From assembly GCA_036374175.1 (NCBI GenBank), contig DASUUH010000044.1, positions 1 through 23,067 on the forward strand: 23,067 nt of DNA. The letters are read 5' to 3'. Source of the DNA: JASLBX01 sp036374175. Its GTDB lineage: Bacteria; Actinomycetota; Actinomycetes; Jiangellales; Jiangellaceae. Shown here piece by piece: positions 12,401 to 20,125 of the stretch (the stretch's first letter is position 1; each line of letters starts with the position of its first letter). The position numbers and the translations under genes were made by a program. The notes beneath the pieces were generated by a model. It was not told where the DNA came from, ran no database searches, and saw nothing but the letters and a program-made list of their open reading frames with translations.

Positions 12401-13585
12401 ATGGCACGCCACCGCACGTGGCGGATCTTGGCAGCGGTTGTCGCTGCAATCGTGGCGGGGGGATCGCTGTGGATATACGCCACGGATCGAGCCTCTCAGC
12501 CGGGGCCAGGCCCCGAGGCTGTCGATCATCCCGGGTTGACAAGGACGATCTCTGAAGCGCCATTGGCTCCCCGGGTCCGTACACATGCCGCCTGGTCCGG
12601 CCAGGAGATGTTGGTGTGGTCGGGTATCGAACCCGGCGATGAGACGGATGAGGTGTTCGACGTTTTCGACGACGGCGCGGCCTACGACCCGACGGCGGAC
12701 TCCTGGCGGGAGTTACCCGCCGCGCCGATCTCCGGCCGCGCGAGTGCGGCGGCTGTGTGGGCTGGTGACCGGCTCGTGGTCTGGGGCGGCTTCAGCGGTC
12801 CCCACGAGGCGCTCGACGACGGCGCAGCGTACCTCCCCGACAAGGACGCGTGGATGGAACTGCCGCCGGCGCCCATTACTGGACGCGGAGACGCCACGGC
12901 TGTGTGGACGGGTCGTGAGGTGCTTATCGTCGGTGGAGCCGAACGAGCGGGCCGGCAGGGCCGCGTGTCTGGACTGCAACGGGACGGCGCGGCGTACGAC
13001 CCACAGGCTAACCAATGGCGGGTGCTGCCGCCGATCCCCGAGGGCGTCTGGCAACTCCGTGACCGGGGCCTCGGGCCGATCCGCGAACGGTACGCGGGAA
13101 CGTGGGCCGGCGAAGCTCTGTTTATCTGGGGACGGGACGTCGCGCTCTACGACCCGGGCCGTGACGCCTGGGAGCGCGTCACAGCACCTCATGCCGCTAT
13201 GTGGTTGGGAAGTCGCCCCACCGCGATCCGCATTGGAGACGAGGTCGCAGTCATCGGGCTGGCGCGCAAGGAGGAGCCGGAGACCTTCGGCATGACGTAC
13301 TCGCCGGCGAGCGGTGCGTTCGGCAGTGTGCCTGGCCTGCCGTCGCGTCAAATCAGCAGTGGCCCGCGACAGATCGCCGCGGCCGGTCAGCTGGTGGTGC
13401 TGCTCGCCGCCGAGCCGGCCTGGGCGGCCGCGTGGCGTCCCGGCACCACGATGTGGCGCACGATACCTGCCGAGCTGGTGCGCGGGCTCGAGGCCGCGGT
13501 CGCGTGGACCGGTGAGGAGCTGTTGATCTGGGGCGGGTCCGACGAGTCCGGCCCTCGCACTGACGGCATTGCCTGGACCCCGTGA
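12401..13585 (+). CDS. membrane-anchored Kelch-like propeller protein
   Basis: A 394-aa protein with a signal anchor (WRILAAVVAAIVAGGSLWIY). It is followed by seven degenerate propeller blades whose second strands are EMLVWSGIE, RLVVWGGFS, EVLIVGGAE, ALFIWGRDV, EVAVIGLAR, QLVVLLAAEP and ELLIWGGSD. Linkers repeat DDGAAYDP-type and W-R-E-L-P-x-A-P sequences. ATG 12401 has AGGG six bases upstream; GTG 12398 is an alternative. No catalytic residues for an oxidase or sialidase are evident. It is likely an extracytoplasmic sensor or binding protein. It differs strongly from the Kelch protein at 3859-5004, so the two are not a recent duplication. Confidence 0.82.
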   Translation: MARHRTWRILAAVVAAIVAGGSLWIYATDRASQPGPGPEAVDHPGLTRTISEAPLAPRVRTHAAWSGQEMLVWSGIEPGDETDEVFDVFDDGAAYDPTADSWRELPAAPISGRASAAAVWAGDRLVVWGGFSGPHEALDDGAAYLPDKDAWMELPPAPITGRGDATAVWTGREVLIVGGAERAGRQGRVSGLQRDGAAYDPQANQWRVLPPIPEGVWQLRDRGLGPIRERYAGTWAGEALFIWGRDVALYDPGRDAWERVTAPHAAMWLGSRPTAIRIGDEVAVIGLARKEEPETFGMTYSPASGAFGSVPGLPSRQISSGPRQIAAAGQLVVLLAAEPAWAAAWRPGTTMWRTIPAELVRGLEAAVAWTGEELLIWGGSDESGPRTDGIAWTP

Positions 13586-13647
13586 CCGGCTGAGTCTTTG
13601 AAGCGCTACGGGCCGACGCCAGCAATTTCCTTCCAAGGATTCCGGAT

Positions 13648-13675
13648 CAGCGGCCTTACCACCAGCGGCCTTACC
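13648..13675. repeat. tandem 13-bp repeat
   Basis: CAGCGGCCTTACC occurs at 13648-13660 and again at 13663-13675, separated by two bases. The second copy runs directly into the 76-bp repeat shared with 10143, so it may mark the insertion or recombination joint of that copy. Confidence 0.6.
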
Positions 13676-13772
13676 TGCGACGTCTCGACCGCCACGCTGC
13701 GGCAGCCGCCACCGCTGAACCTGCCACCACAGCGCCAGCAGCAGATTACCGTCGGGGGACTGCTGTTGGCAG
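13672..13772 (-). pseudogene. decayed partial copy of the SH3-like gene
   Basis: 13672-13747 matches 10143-10218 (74 of 76) and 13748-13772 matches 10361-10385 (24 of 25). Relative to the intact gene at 10142-10513, 142 bases are missing, which is not a multiple of three, so the reading frame is broken between the CQQQSPDG segment and the hydrophobic tail. Similarity ends at 13772, so the N-terminal part is also missing. The order on the minus strand is unchanged. Confidence 0.8.
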
Positions 13773-13786
13773 CGCTTGGCACTGCG

Positions 13787-14365
13787 TCATTGCAGGTCTA
13801 ACCGCATGAGCACGCGGGGGAATCCACCAGAGACGGACGCTGTATCGGCGGCCTTCGTAAAGCCCGCTCTCTCGAAGAGTGCGCGGGTGCCCACGTAGGC
13901 CATCGTGGGGTCGACCTTCTTGCCTTTGTTGTCCACCGGGTATCCCTCGATCGCCGGCGCACCGTGCGAGCGCGCGTACGCCACCGCGCCGGCGAGCAGG
14001 TCGTGCGAAATGCCCTTGCCACGGTGGCCCGGTCGCACCCGAATGCACCAGACGGACCAGACAGGCAGCCGGTCGACGTCCGGGATCTTCCTCGACCGAG
14101 CGAAAGGTAGCTCCGCTTTGGGCGCGACAGCGGCCCACCCGACGACCTCGCCGTCCTTGTAGCCAAGAACACCGGGCGCAACATCGCAGGAACAGAGCAT
14201 CCTGACGTATTCGCCCCGTGCAGGCCCGACGAGCTCTCGGTTCGTCTTCGAGTCGAGCCGATGGCTGAGGCACCAGCACACCGAAGAGTCGGGGTTCTTG
14301 GGGCCGAGCATGGTCGCGACGTCGCCGAACCGCGCTGCTGTCGCGGGCTTCACCTCGATGCTCAC
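13787..14365 (-). CDS. GNAT-family N-acetyltransferase
   Basis: A 192-aa acyltransferase of the GNAT fold. It starts MSIEVKPATAARFGDVATML, followed by the characteristic CWCLSHRL and a GEVVGWAAVAPKAELP beta region. The acetyl-CoA binding motif A is VWCIRVRPGHRGKGISHDLL (R-x-x-G-x-G/A), followed by APAIEGYPVDNKG and a C-terminal LFERAGFTKAAD. GTG 14365 is chosen because it fits the family start; GTG 14374 is three codons earlier. The actinobacterial CWCLSH group has no well-known substrate. The gene is followed at once by the decayed repeat copy and has no obvious operon partner. Confidence 0.88.
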   Translation of the reverse strand: MSIEVKPATAARFGDVATMLGPKNPDSSVCWCLSHRLDSKTNRELVGPARGEYVRMLCSCDVAPGVLGYKDGEVVGWAAVAPKAELPFARSRKIPDVDRLPVWSVWCIRVRPGHRGKGISHDLLAGAVAYARSHGAPAIEGYPVDNKGKKVDPTMAYVGTRALFERAGFTKAADTASVSGGFPRVLMRLDLQ

Positions 14366-14496
14366 CCAGCCCACGCTAGGCGATCCGGTATCCGCCGGGT
14401 TGATTACGCCGAGTCCGCAACGTGTCGATCACGGATAACTTTGTGCGCTCACATTCGGGCGGCCGGGCATAGCACGCACTCCCAGAGCGCAGGTGA

Positions 14497-14946
14497 CTAC
14501 GGCTGGCTGTGGACGTCGCCGAGTTCTACCCGACGGAGCGGGTCACCGCCGTCGATGAACAGCCGGCCGGTAGGGGTGAGTGCGGCGGCGATTCGCTGGC
14601 GCGCGCGGACGCCGGCTTCCGGGTGCCGGCCATCGAGGGCACCAACGCGGATCGCGAACGCGATATCGAACCGTGGCTCGCCGGGGAGGAGTTCGAAGTC
14701 CTCGGCGGCGACGTGGCGCACGCTCAACAGTCCGGCCGCGATCTCAGCGGCAGCGTTCCGCTTGATGAGAGCCACTCCCTTGGGCGACCGGTCGATGACC
14801 AGGATGTGTCCGTCCTCGATGCGCCGCGCCACGGCCTTGGCGGCGGACCCGGGCGCACCGCCGATCTCCAAAACCCGCATCCCCGGGCGCAGTGGCAGCG
14901 CATCGACCACCGTCGCGAGCCGGTCCGATAGGCGAAGCTCAGTCAT
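14497..14946 (-). CDS. SAM-dependent methyltransferase, small
   Basis: A 149-aa class I methyltransferase. Motif I is VLEIGGAPGSAAKAVARRI (usual E-x-G-x-G-x-G) and the acidic end of strand 2 is HILVIDRSPKGVAL. The aspartate strand before the active site is VAAEDFELL and motif IV is FDIAFAIRVGALDGRH. The C-terminal strands (TGRLFIDGGDPL) are short, so the substrate domain is minimal. ATG 14946 lies six bases after the stop of the RibD-like gene, and AGGG directly precedes it. It is the third gene of the leftward AraC-DinB/RibD/methyltransferase operon. Substrate unknown. Confidence 0.83.
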   Translation of the reverse strand: MTELRLSDRLATVVDALPLRPGMRVLEIGGAPGSAAKAVARRIEDGHILVIDRSPKGVALIKRNAAAEIAAGLLSVRHVAAEDFELLPGEPRFDIAFAIRVGALDGRHPEAGVRARQRIAAALTPTGRLFIDGGDPLRRVELGDVHSQP

Positions 14947-14952
14947 CCCTGC

Positions 14953-15504
14953 TCACCCGCGGGTGTCGCCATACATGGCTGGACCGATGACTGAATACCG
15001 TGCGCAGGCGAAGGCCTTGTTCTGGGCCAACTCCTCCAGGCGGAGGTCGAGCTTGCGCGGAAGCAAAGGCGCACCGCCGCCCAACGTTACCGGTGCGATG
15101 TAGACGACGATCTCGTCGAGCAGGCCTGCTTCTGCGAACTGGCCGGCCAGGTCACCGCCACCGACCACCCAGAGGTCCTTGCCTCCTGCCGCGGCGGTCA
15201 TCGCGTCGTGTACGGCACGGACGTCCCCGCTGGCGAATCGCACGTTCTCGCCGGCCTTCGGCAGCTCGCGGGTAGTCATCACCCAGGACGGCAGTTTGTA
15301 TGGCCAGACGCCGCTCTCGTGGTTGAGGACCCACTCGTACGTGCTCGATCCCATCACGACCGCGCCGATTCGGGCGAAGAAATCGTCGTAATTGAGCGGG
15401 CCGGATTCGTCCTGCTCCTGCGGGAACAGCCAGTCCAGGGAGTGGTTCTCGTCAGCGATGAAGCCGTCGAGACTGGTGGCGGTGTAGTACGTCGTAACGG
15501 TCAT
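14953..15504 (-). CDS. RibD C-terminal/dihydrofolate reductase-like protein
   Basis: A 183-aa RibD_C/DHFR-fold reductase. It starts MTVTTYYTATSLDGFIADEN with the family's S-L-D-G-F/Y, then HSLDWLFPQ, IGAVVMGSSTYEWVL, WVVGGGDLAGQFAEAGLLDE (nucleotide-binding GGG) and IAPVTLGGGAPLLP. ATG 15504 is chosen over the longer frame because GAGGAGA lies six to seven bases upstream and its ATGA overlaps the stop of the AraC-DinB gene, so the two are translationally coupled. The methyltransferase follows six bases later. It is only distantly similar to the protein at 7240-7803. Confidence 0.87.
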   Translation of the reverse strand: MTVTTYYTATSLDGFIADENHSLDWLFPQEQDESGPLNYDDFFARIGAVVMGSSTYEWVLNHESGVWPYKLPSWVMTTRELPKAGENVRFASGDVRAVHDAMTAAAGGKDLWVVGGGDLAGQFAEAGLLDEIVVYIAPVTLGGGAPLLPRKLDLRLEELAQNKAFACARYSVIGPAMYGDTRG

Positions 15505-16433
15505 GCCGTCTCTCCTCGCTGGGCTCGCAGCCACATGATCGGATCGCCGTCGCCCACATCGCGGCCGGCGGCGGTCAGCATCCGCCGCACCAACTGTCGG
15601 CGGTGCGCGGAATAGGTCAGTACGTGGGCGATCACGCTGCTCATCACGAAGCTCTCCGGCGGATCACACAGCGCGTCGATGAGCCGGTCGTTCCAAGCCG
15701 CGCGACGGTCGATGTCTCGGACGGTTTCCAGCCAACGCGGAGCTACGGTGTCGTGCCGCTCGAGCAGGCCGGTCGCTTCCGGCGCCTCGGCGCGCGACGG
15801 GGTGTCCAGGCCTTCGATTGACGCAAGCCAGATCTCCTTGGTGTAGATCTGATGCTCCAGGACGGCCGCGATCGACTCCTCCGGGCCGTCCCACGCCAGA
15901 ACAGTCAGCCCCGGCTCGCGGACGGCGCGGAACTCGTCCTCCGCAATGCTCTTGGACACCTCGAGCAGCGTTCTGGTGTCGTCCAGGTCGTGGGCGACCA
16001 TCTGTTCGGTGAGCGGGTTCATCGGCTGTTCCTCGGCTCGCACCCACAGCGACGTGGGCGGGTGGAAGTGGATGCCGTTCGGGGCCGGCAGCCAGTGGCT
16101 TTCGCCGGCCGGACTCGACGGCACGCGCCCGAAGGCCCGGGTGAATGCCCGGCTGAACCCTTCGACCGACTCGTAGCCGGCGGCCCACGCAGCCTCCGTC
16201 ACCGGTGTGCCGTGGGCCAGTTGCCACGCCGAACGTTCGAGCATCACTCGCCGGCGCATCGCGACCGGTGGCTCACCCGTGGCGCGGGACAGCAGCCGGC
16301 TGAAGTGGTACGGCGAGCTGAGGGCCTGGTCGGCCATGTCGCCGAGCCGGCGGTGCTGCCCCTCCATGGGGCTGTCAGTCTCCTCGAGCACCGCGTCGAG
16401 CAGTTCGCGCAGGCGGTCGCGTCCGTTCGGCAT
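15501..16433 (-). CDS. AraC-type regulator fused to a DinB-like domain
   Basis: A 310-aa two-domain protein. The N-terminus is an AraC HTH pair: LGDMADQALSSPYHFSRLLS, then TPVTEAAWAAGYESVEGFSRA and FGRVPSSP. From about residue 115 it changes to a DinB/DUF664-like four-helix bundle: QMVAHDLDDTRTLLEV with histidine, HQIYTKEIWLASIEG, and SSVIAHVLTYSAHRRQLV with two more histidines that would form the metal site. DinB_2 domains often bind metal or thiols in actinomycetes. ATG 16433 opens the gene. It heads the leftward operon and may sense the small molecule that the downstream reductase and methyltransferase handle; that link is inferred. Confidence 0.87.
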   Translation of the reverse strand: MPNGRDRLRELLDAVLEETDSPMEGQHRRLGDMADQALSSPYHFSRLLSRATGEPPVAMRRRVMLERSAWQLAHGTPVTEAAWAAGYESVEGFSRAFTRAFGRVPSSPAGESHWLPAPNGIHFHPPTSLWVRAEEQPMNPLTEQMVAHDLDDTRTLLEVSKSIAEDEFRAVREPGLTVLAWDGPEESIAAVLEHQIYTKEIWLASIEGLDTPSRAEAPEATGLLERHDTVAPRWLETVRDIDRRAAWNDRLIDALCDPPESFVMSSVIAHVLTYSAHRRQLVRRMLTAAGRDVGDGDPIMWLRAQRGETA

Positions 16434-16662
16434 GTCACCAGTCTGGCCCGCCCGATGGCCCGCGTGCTTGACCGTTCTTGCTCACGTGGGCCATGCCCGC
16501 GGCCGACCACGACGCGGGCTCAGCCGAACCGTCGGACCGCCGGCGGGCCTCGTTCGACGGAAGCCGCCTCGGGTGCCTCCCACAAAGCAGCTTCCAACTA
16601 CGGTTGTCGGTGTTGAGGCCGGTCTCACCACCAAGCCGGCCCGTTGACTCCAGGAGGAACGG

Positions 16663-17268
16663 GTGGTCCGGGTTCTCGTCGCTGAAGACATGCGCATCCT
16701 CCGCGACGCGCTGGTGGCCGTCCTCGACCTAGAGGACGACCTGGAAGTTATCGCCGCCGTCGCGGACGGCGACCGCATCGTTCCCGCAGCGCTTGAACAC
16801 CGCCCGGACGTGGCCGTGCTGGACATCGACCTGCCCGTCGTCGACGGGTTGACCGCCGCCGACGAGTTGCACCGCAAGCTCCCGACTTGCCGCGTCCTGA
16901 TGCTGACTGGGCTCGGCCAGCCTGGGCAGCTGCGCCGGGCGGTGGCTGCCCACGTTTCTGGGTTCCTACTCAAGGACGCGCCTTCGCAGGAACTTGTCGC
17001 CGCGGTGCGCCAGGTGGCTGCGGGTGGCCGTGTGTTCGACCCTAAGCTGGCAGTGGCCGCGCTGGAGACAGCGGAGAACCCCCTGTCGTCCCGCGAAGCC
17101 GAGGTCCTCAAGCGCCACGCCGATGGCGATTCCGCCGCAGAGATCGCTGCAGAGCTGCACTTGTCGTATGGAACGGTGCGCAATTACCTGGCGGCGGCGG
17201 TGACCAAGCTCGGCGCCCGCAATCGTGTGGACGCCGCCCGCATCGCCCGAGAGGCCGGCTGGCTGTAG
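16663..17268 (+). CDS. NarL/FixJ-family response regulator
   Basis: A 201-aa response regulator. The receiver domain has the acidic pair E8-D9, phosphoacceptor Asp54 in AVLDIDLPVVDG, the switch threonine in LMLTGLG, and Lys98 near FLLKDAPSQ. The LuxR-type helix-turn-helix is NPLSSREAEVLKRHADGDSA, then EIAAELHLSYGTVRNYLAAA and LGARNRVDAARIAREAGWL, of the DesR-like subgroup. GTG 16663 has a strong AGGAGG five bases upstream. The tandem histidine kinase lies convergent, 47 bases beyond its stop, and is the likely partner. The divergent AraC-DinB operon shares the intergenic region upstream. Confidence 0.92.
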   Translation: MVRVLVAEDMRILRDALVAVLDLEDDLEVIAAVADGDRIVPAALEHRPDVAVLDIDLPVVDGLTAADELHRKLPTCRVLMLTGLGQPGQLRRAVAAHVSGFLLKDAPSQELVAAVRQVAAGGRVFDPKLAVAALETAENPLSSREAEVLKRHADGDSAAEIAAELHLSYGTVRNYLAAAVTKLGARNRVDAARIAREAGWL

Positions 17269-17293
17269 TCGCGTGGAGAAGGTGACTTGTGGC

Positions 17294-17307
17294 AGCGGCT
17301 CCCCGCT
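17294..17307. terminator. short hairpin between convergent regulator and kinase
   Basis: AGCGG (17294-17298) and CCGCT (17303-17307) pair around a 4-base loop in the 46-base gap between the two convergent genes. It is short and lacks a T-run, so it is at best a weak bidirectional terminator. Confidence 0.25.
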
Positions 17308-17314
17308 AGGGCGG

Positions 17315-19315
17315 TCAGAGCTCCTGATCAAGCGGCCATCCTGGTGAGCGCCCCAACGGCACGGGCGCCGAGGGGAGTGTGCTTCGTGGAATCGTGACTA
17401 TGAGCTCGAAGCGGGCACCCTCGATACGAGTGGACAGCTGGCCGCCAATGGCCACGGCGCGAGCGGACAGGTTGGCCAGCCCGCGTCCGCCGGCACGCGA
17501 AGGCCGCTCCCGCGTCTGCCCCTTGTCCCGATTAGTGGTGACGCCGTCGTTGGCGACGCGGAGGCGGACTTCCTCATCGTCGGACGTCAGCTCGATCTCG
17601 CAACGGGTCGCCTCGGCGTGGCGCAGGACGTTGGTGACTGCCTCCCGCAAAACAGTCGCCAAGACCGTGCCGATCTCGTCAGGCAGTCCCACGGCGGGCG
17701 ACTCGTCGCGGACGTCCGTAGCTACGTCTGCGGAGGCCAGCACCTCGCGGGCGGCGTCCAACTCGGTGCGCAGTGACATGTGATTCCGGTCGGAGGTTAC
17801 CGAGCGAACCTCGGCGCGCGACCGTGCCGTCAATCGCACCAGATCGCGGACCTCATCGCGCGCCTTGGCGTCGTCACGGCCGATCAGCCGGCTTGCCAGG
17901 TCACACTTAAGCGCGATCGCCGATAGGCCCAACCCGAGCAGGTCGTGGGTGTCTCGGGCTACCCGCATCCGCTCCCGCAGAACTGCCGAGCGCGCCAGCT
18001 TGCGCCGCACGGCGTCAAGCTCCAGCGCCAGCCCGGTCAGGCGGGATAGTCCGTACACCACCAGGCCGGTGGTCACCGTCCCCATGAGCGTGAAGATCAC
18101 GTCGGTGGCGTCCCGTCCCGGCAGGACGGCAACGTGTGCCGCGATAGCCACTTGGATGCCCGCAAAGGCCGCCCACCCCCAACGGCCGGGCAGGAGCAGC
18201 AGTGCAGAGCCAGCCACGAACCCGCCCAAGCCGTGGATGGCCGGGTGCAGGACGGGGAAGAACCCCAGCGAGGTCAGGAGCAGCTGGGCGCTGAGGGTCC
18301 ATCGCCAGCCGCGCGGGCGCGCGCGCTCCCGCCACGCCGTGGAGTGGTAGAGCTGCAGCGCCACGAGCGCGACTATGCCGGCCACCGAGGCTGCGGCCAC
18401 CCACCCGGCGGCGTGGCCGACGAGAGCGTCCACGATCAGCTGCGCAGACATGGTGGCCAGCACCAAAACAAGTACGAGGCGCGCCAGCCTCGGCGCAAGT
18501 GTCGGCTCATCGCCGGGGTCCTGCCGCGCACCCGCGTCCGGCCGCACACTCGCGTCCGACCAGGGTTCGCGCCGGTCGCTGGCGACCATCTCCCGGACTT
18601 GGTCGAGCGCCTGCCGTGCGGTGCCGGCCGCCTCGGCAAGCCGGGCGCGGGCCAGATCCGGCTCGCGCCCCAGCGCCGCCAGCGCTGCCCGGGTACACGC
18701 CGTCACGATGTCGAGCCGGCTGTCGACGGCAGTGCGCAGCCGTTCGGCGGCGCGCAGCCGCTCCCGGGCCACAGCCAAGTTCGCCAGCTCGGTCCGGGCT
18801 GCACGCAGGCCGGTGACCAGGCCGGCCAGCCGGATCAGCCCGAACAGCGCGACTGCGACGTATACCGGAACGACGAACACCAGGGCGGCTTCGGACGCCA
18901 TCAGCAGGTGGGGAAGGCCGACCACAGCGACGCGTAGCATTCCCTCGCCCGCTACCGCCGCGCCGAACAGCAGCCACGACACCGGCGGCGCCACCGTCAG
19001 CAGCAGGAGTCCGCCCAACAGTCCCGCGAGGCCGGGAATCCAGTCGCTTCCGAATGCGGCAAGCGGCAGGTAGGTCAGAAGTACCTGCGCGGCGAGTAGC
19101 CAGTTGCGATGACGCTCCCAGAATGCCCGGCCACCTGGCAGTGCGTACAGCAGTGGCAGTGCGAACGCCGCGGCCGCAACTACCCCAGAGGCCGGCCCGG
19201 CCAAGTACGTCGCGATGCCGGTGGCCGCGGGCAGCGCCGCGCCGAGGAAGGCCACGGCGAACACCCAGGCATGGCGGGGTGTTCCCACGGTGGCTGGCTG
19301 TTGCGCGCCGATCAC
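17315..19315 (-). CDS. tandem histidine kinase with a degenerate first kinase half
   Basis: A 666-aa sensor kinase built from two DesK/NarX-type halves. Half 1 (about 15-250) has a multi-helix membrane domain and an HisKA_3-like helix RLRAAERLRTAVDSRLDIVT in which the phosphoacceptor His is replaced by Arg, and it has no ATPase domain. Half 2 (about 275-660) has a second set of membrane helices, a complete HisKA_3 with RVARDTHDLLGLGLSAI (His457), and a HATPase domain with the N box REAVTNVLRHA, a G1-like ANDG and GGRGLANLSARA. Half 1 may act only as an input or dimer module. GTG 19315 follows AGGAGG; a longer frame to 19444 adds an unconvincing N-terminus. It faces the NarL-type regulator that is its likely partner. 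Confidence 0.85.
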   Translation of the reverse strand: MIGAQQPATVGTPRHAWVFAVAFLGAALPAATGIATYLAGPASGVVAAAAFALPLLYALPGGRAFWERHRNWLLAAQVLLTYLPLAAFGSDWIPGLAGLLGGLLLLTVAPPVSWLLFGAAVAGEGMLRVAVVGLPHLLMASEAALVFVVPVYVAVALFGLIRLAGLVTGLRAARTELANLAVARERLRAAERLRTAVDSRLDIVTACTRAALAALGREPDLARARLAEAAGTARQALDQVREMVASDRREPWSDASVRPDAGARQDPGDEPTLAPRLARLVLVLVLATMSAQLIVDALVGHAAGWVAAASVAGIVALVALQLYHSTAWRERARPRGWRWTLSAQLLLTSLGFFPVLHPAIHGLGGFVAGSALLLLPGRWGWAAFAGIQVAIAAHVAVLPGRDATDVIFTLMGTVTTGLVVYGLSRLTGLALELDAVRRKLARSAVLRERMRVARDTHDLLGLGLSAIALKCDLASRLIGRDDAKARDEVRDLVRLTARSRAEVRSVTSDRNHMSLRTELDAAREVLASADVATDVRDESPAVGLPDEIGTVLATVLREAVTNVLRHAEATRCEIELTSDDEEVRLRVANDGVTTNRDKGQTRERPSRAGGRGLANLSARAVAIGGQLSTRIEGARFELIVTIPRSTLPSAPVPLGRSPGWPLDQEL

Positions 19316-19499
19316 CCGCCTCCTGCCGCTTGTAGGACACCTGCCCAGTGGGCACCATAAAGCAGCCCCAGGCGGCGGACGGCATGTGCAAAGTGCACCC
19401 TCCACCTCGGGCAGATCCCATGCCGAGGTCATGATTGCCGGCACTATCGCGTCTTCGCAGGTCAGGCGAGACTCGAGAGCGTCAAATCAGCACCTGAGC

Positions 19500-19526
19500 C
19501 CGGACCTTTCCGGTCCGGTCTGGACC
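19500..19526. promoter_or_regulatory. palindrome and repeated GGACC half-sites
   Basis: CCGGACC (19500-19506) and GGTCCGG (19512-19518) form a perfect 7-bp inverted repeat around 5 bases, and a further GGACC (19522-19526) follows. It lies 14 bases before the ATG of the membrane gene and about 185 bases from the kinase start, in the divergent promoter region. It is a possible regulator-binding site. Confidence 0.45.
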
Positions 19527-19539
19527 TATCGGAGAAGGT

Positions 19540-20091
19540 ATGCGAACCGCTATGCAGGACAACCACGAGAAGCACGGCACCGGCAATGATCCCGATGGGC
19601 ACGATGGAGCCGCGGGTCGCGATCAGCTCACCAGCGACCGCAGGGGATGGCTCCGCTTCGCCGGCCACTACCTCGAGATGGTCGTCGCGATGCTCGTCGG
19701 CATGTTCATCCTTGGCGGGGCACTGCGCGCAGTCCTGGCAGCCGCGGACGTGGCGTACTCCATGGACCGCTACCCGGCGCTCGTGACTCTGGAGATGGGA
19801 CTGACCATGGCGGTTGCGATGCTGGGATGGATGCGCTTGCGAGGCCATGGCTGGGCGCCCACGCTGGAGATGTCCGGTGCGATGCTGGCTCCTGCGGTCG
19901 CTGCGGTCCCGCTGATAGCGCTGGACGTGCTGGACGCGGGCACCGGAATGACGGTGGAGCACGTCGCGATGTTCACGCTGATGCTGGCCGTGATGCTGCG
20001 CCGTCGTGAGGAGTACATGGCGCACACTCATGGCCACGCCAGCCACAGCAGTCAAGGCGTGCGGGTGCAGGCGGCCCTCGACCCCCAGTAG
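19540..20091 (+). CDS. small multi-helix membrane protein
   Basis: A 183-aa protein with a polar, His/Asp-rich N-terminus and then RFAGHYLEMVVAMLVGMFIL, MGLTMAVAMLGWMRLRGHGW, MLAPAVAAVPLIALDVL and HVAMFTLMLAVMLRRREEY, giving about four membrane helices, and a His-rich end (HTHGHASHSS). Relatives with the RFxGHYxEM and MxWMRxRGHGW motifs occur in many actinomycetes without known function. ATG 19540 has GGAG five bases upstream. It is divergent from the tandem kinase. The histidine-rich ends could bind metal; that is a guess. Confidence 0.7.
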   Translation: MRTAMQDNHEKHGTGNDPDGHDGAAGRDQLTSDRRGWLRFAGHYLEMVVAMLVGMFILGGALRAVLAAADVAYSMDRYPALVTLEMGLTMAVAMLGWMRLRGHGWAPTLEMSGAMLAPAVAAVPLIALDVLDAGTGMTVEHVAMFTLMLAVMLRRREEYMAHTHGHASHSSQGVRVQAALDPQ

Positions 20092-20125
20092 AGATGTGTC
20101 GGCCGGTGATCGCGGCTTTGGTGCC

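Noticed and set aside
19316..19444. 43-residue N-terminal extension of the tandem kinase
   Set aside because: Non-membrane, Cys/Pro-rich sequence unlike kinase starts; AGGAGG precedes the GTG at 19315.
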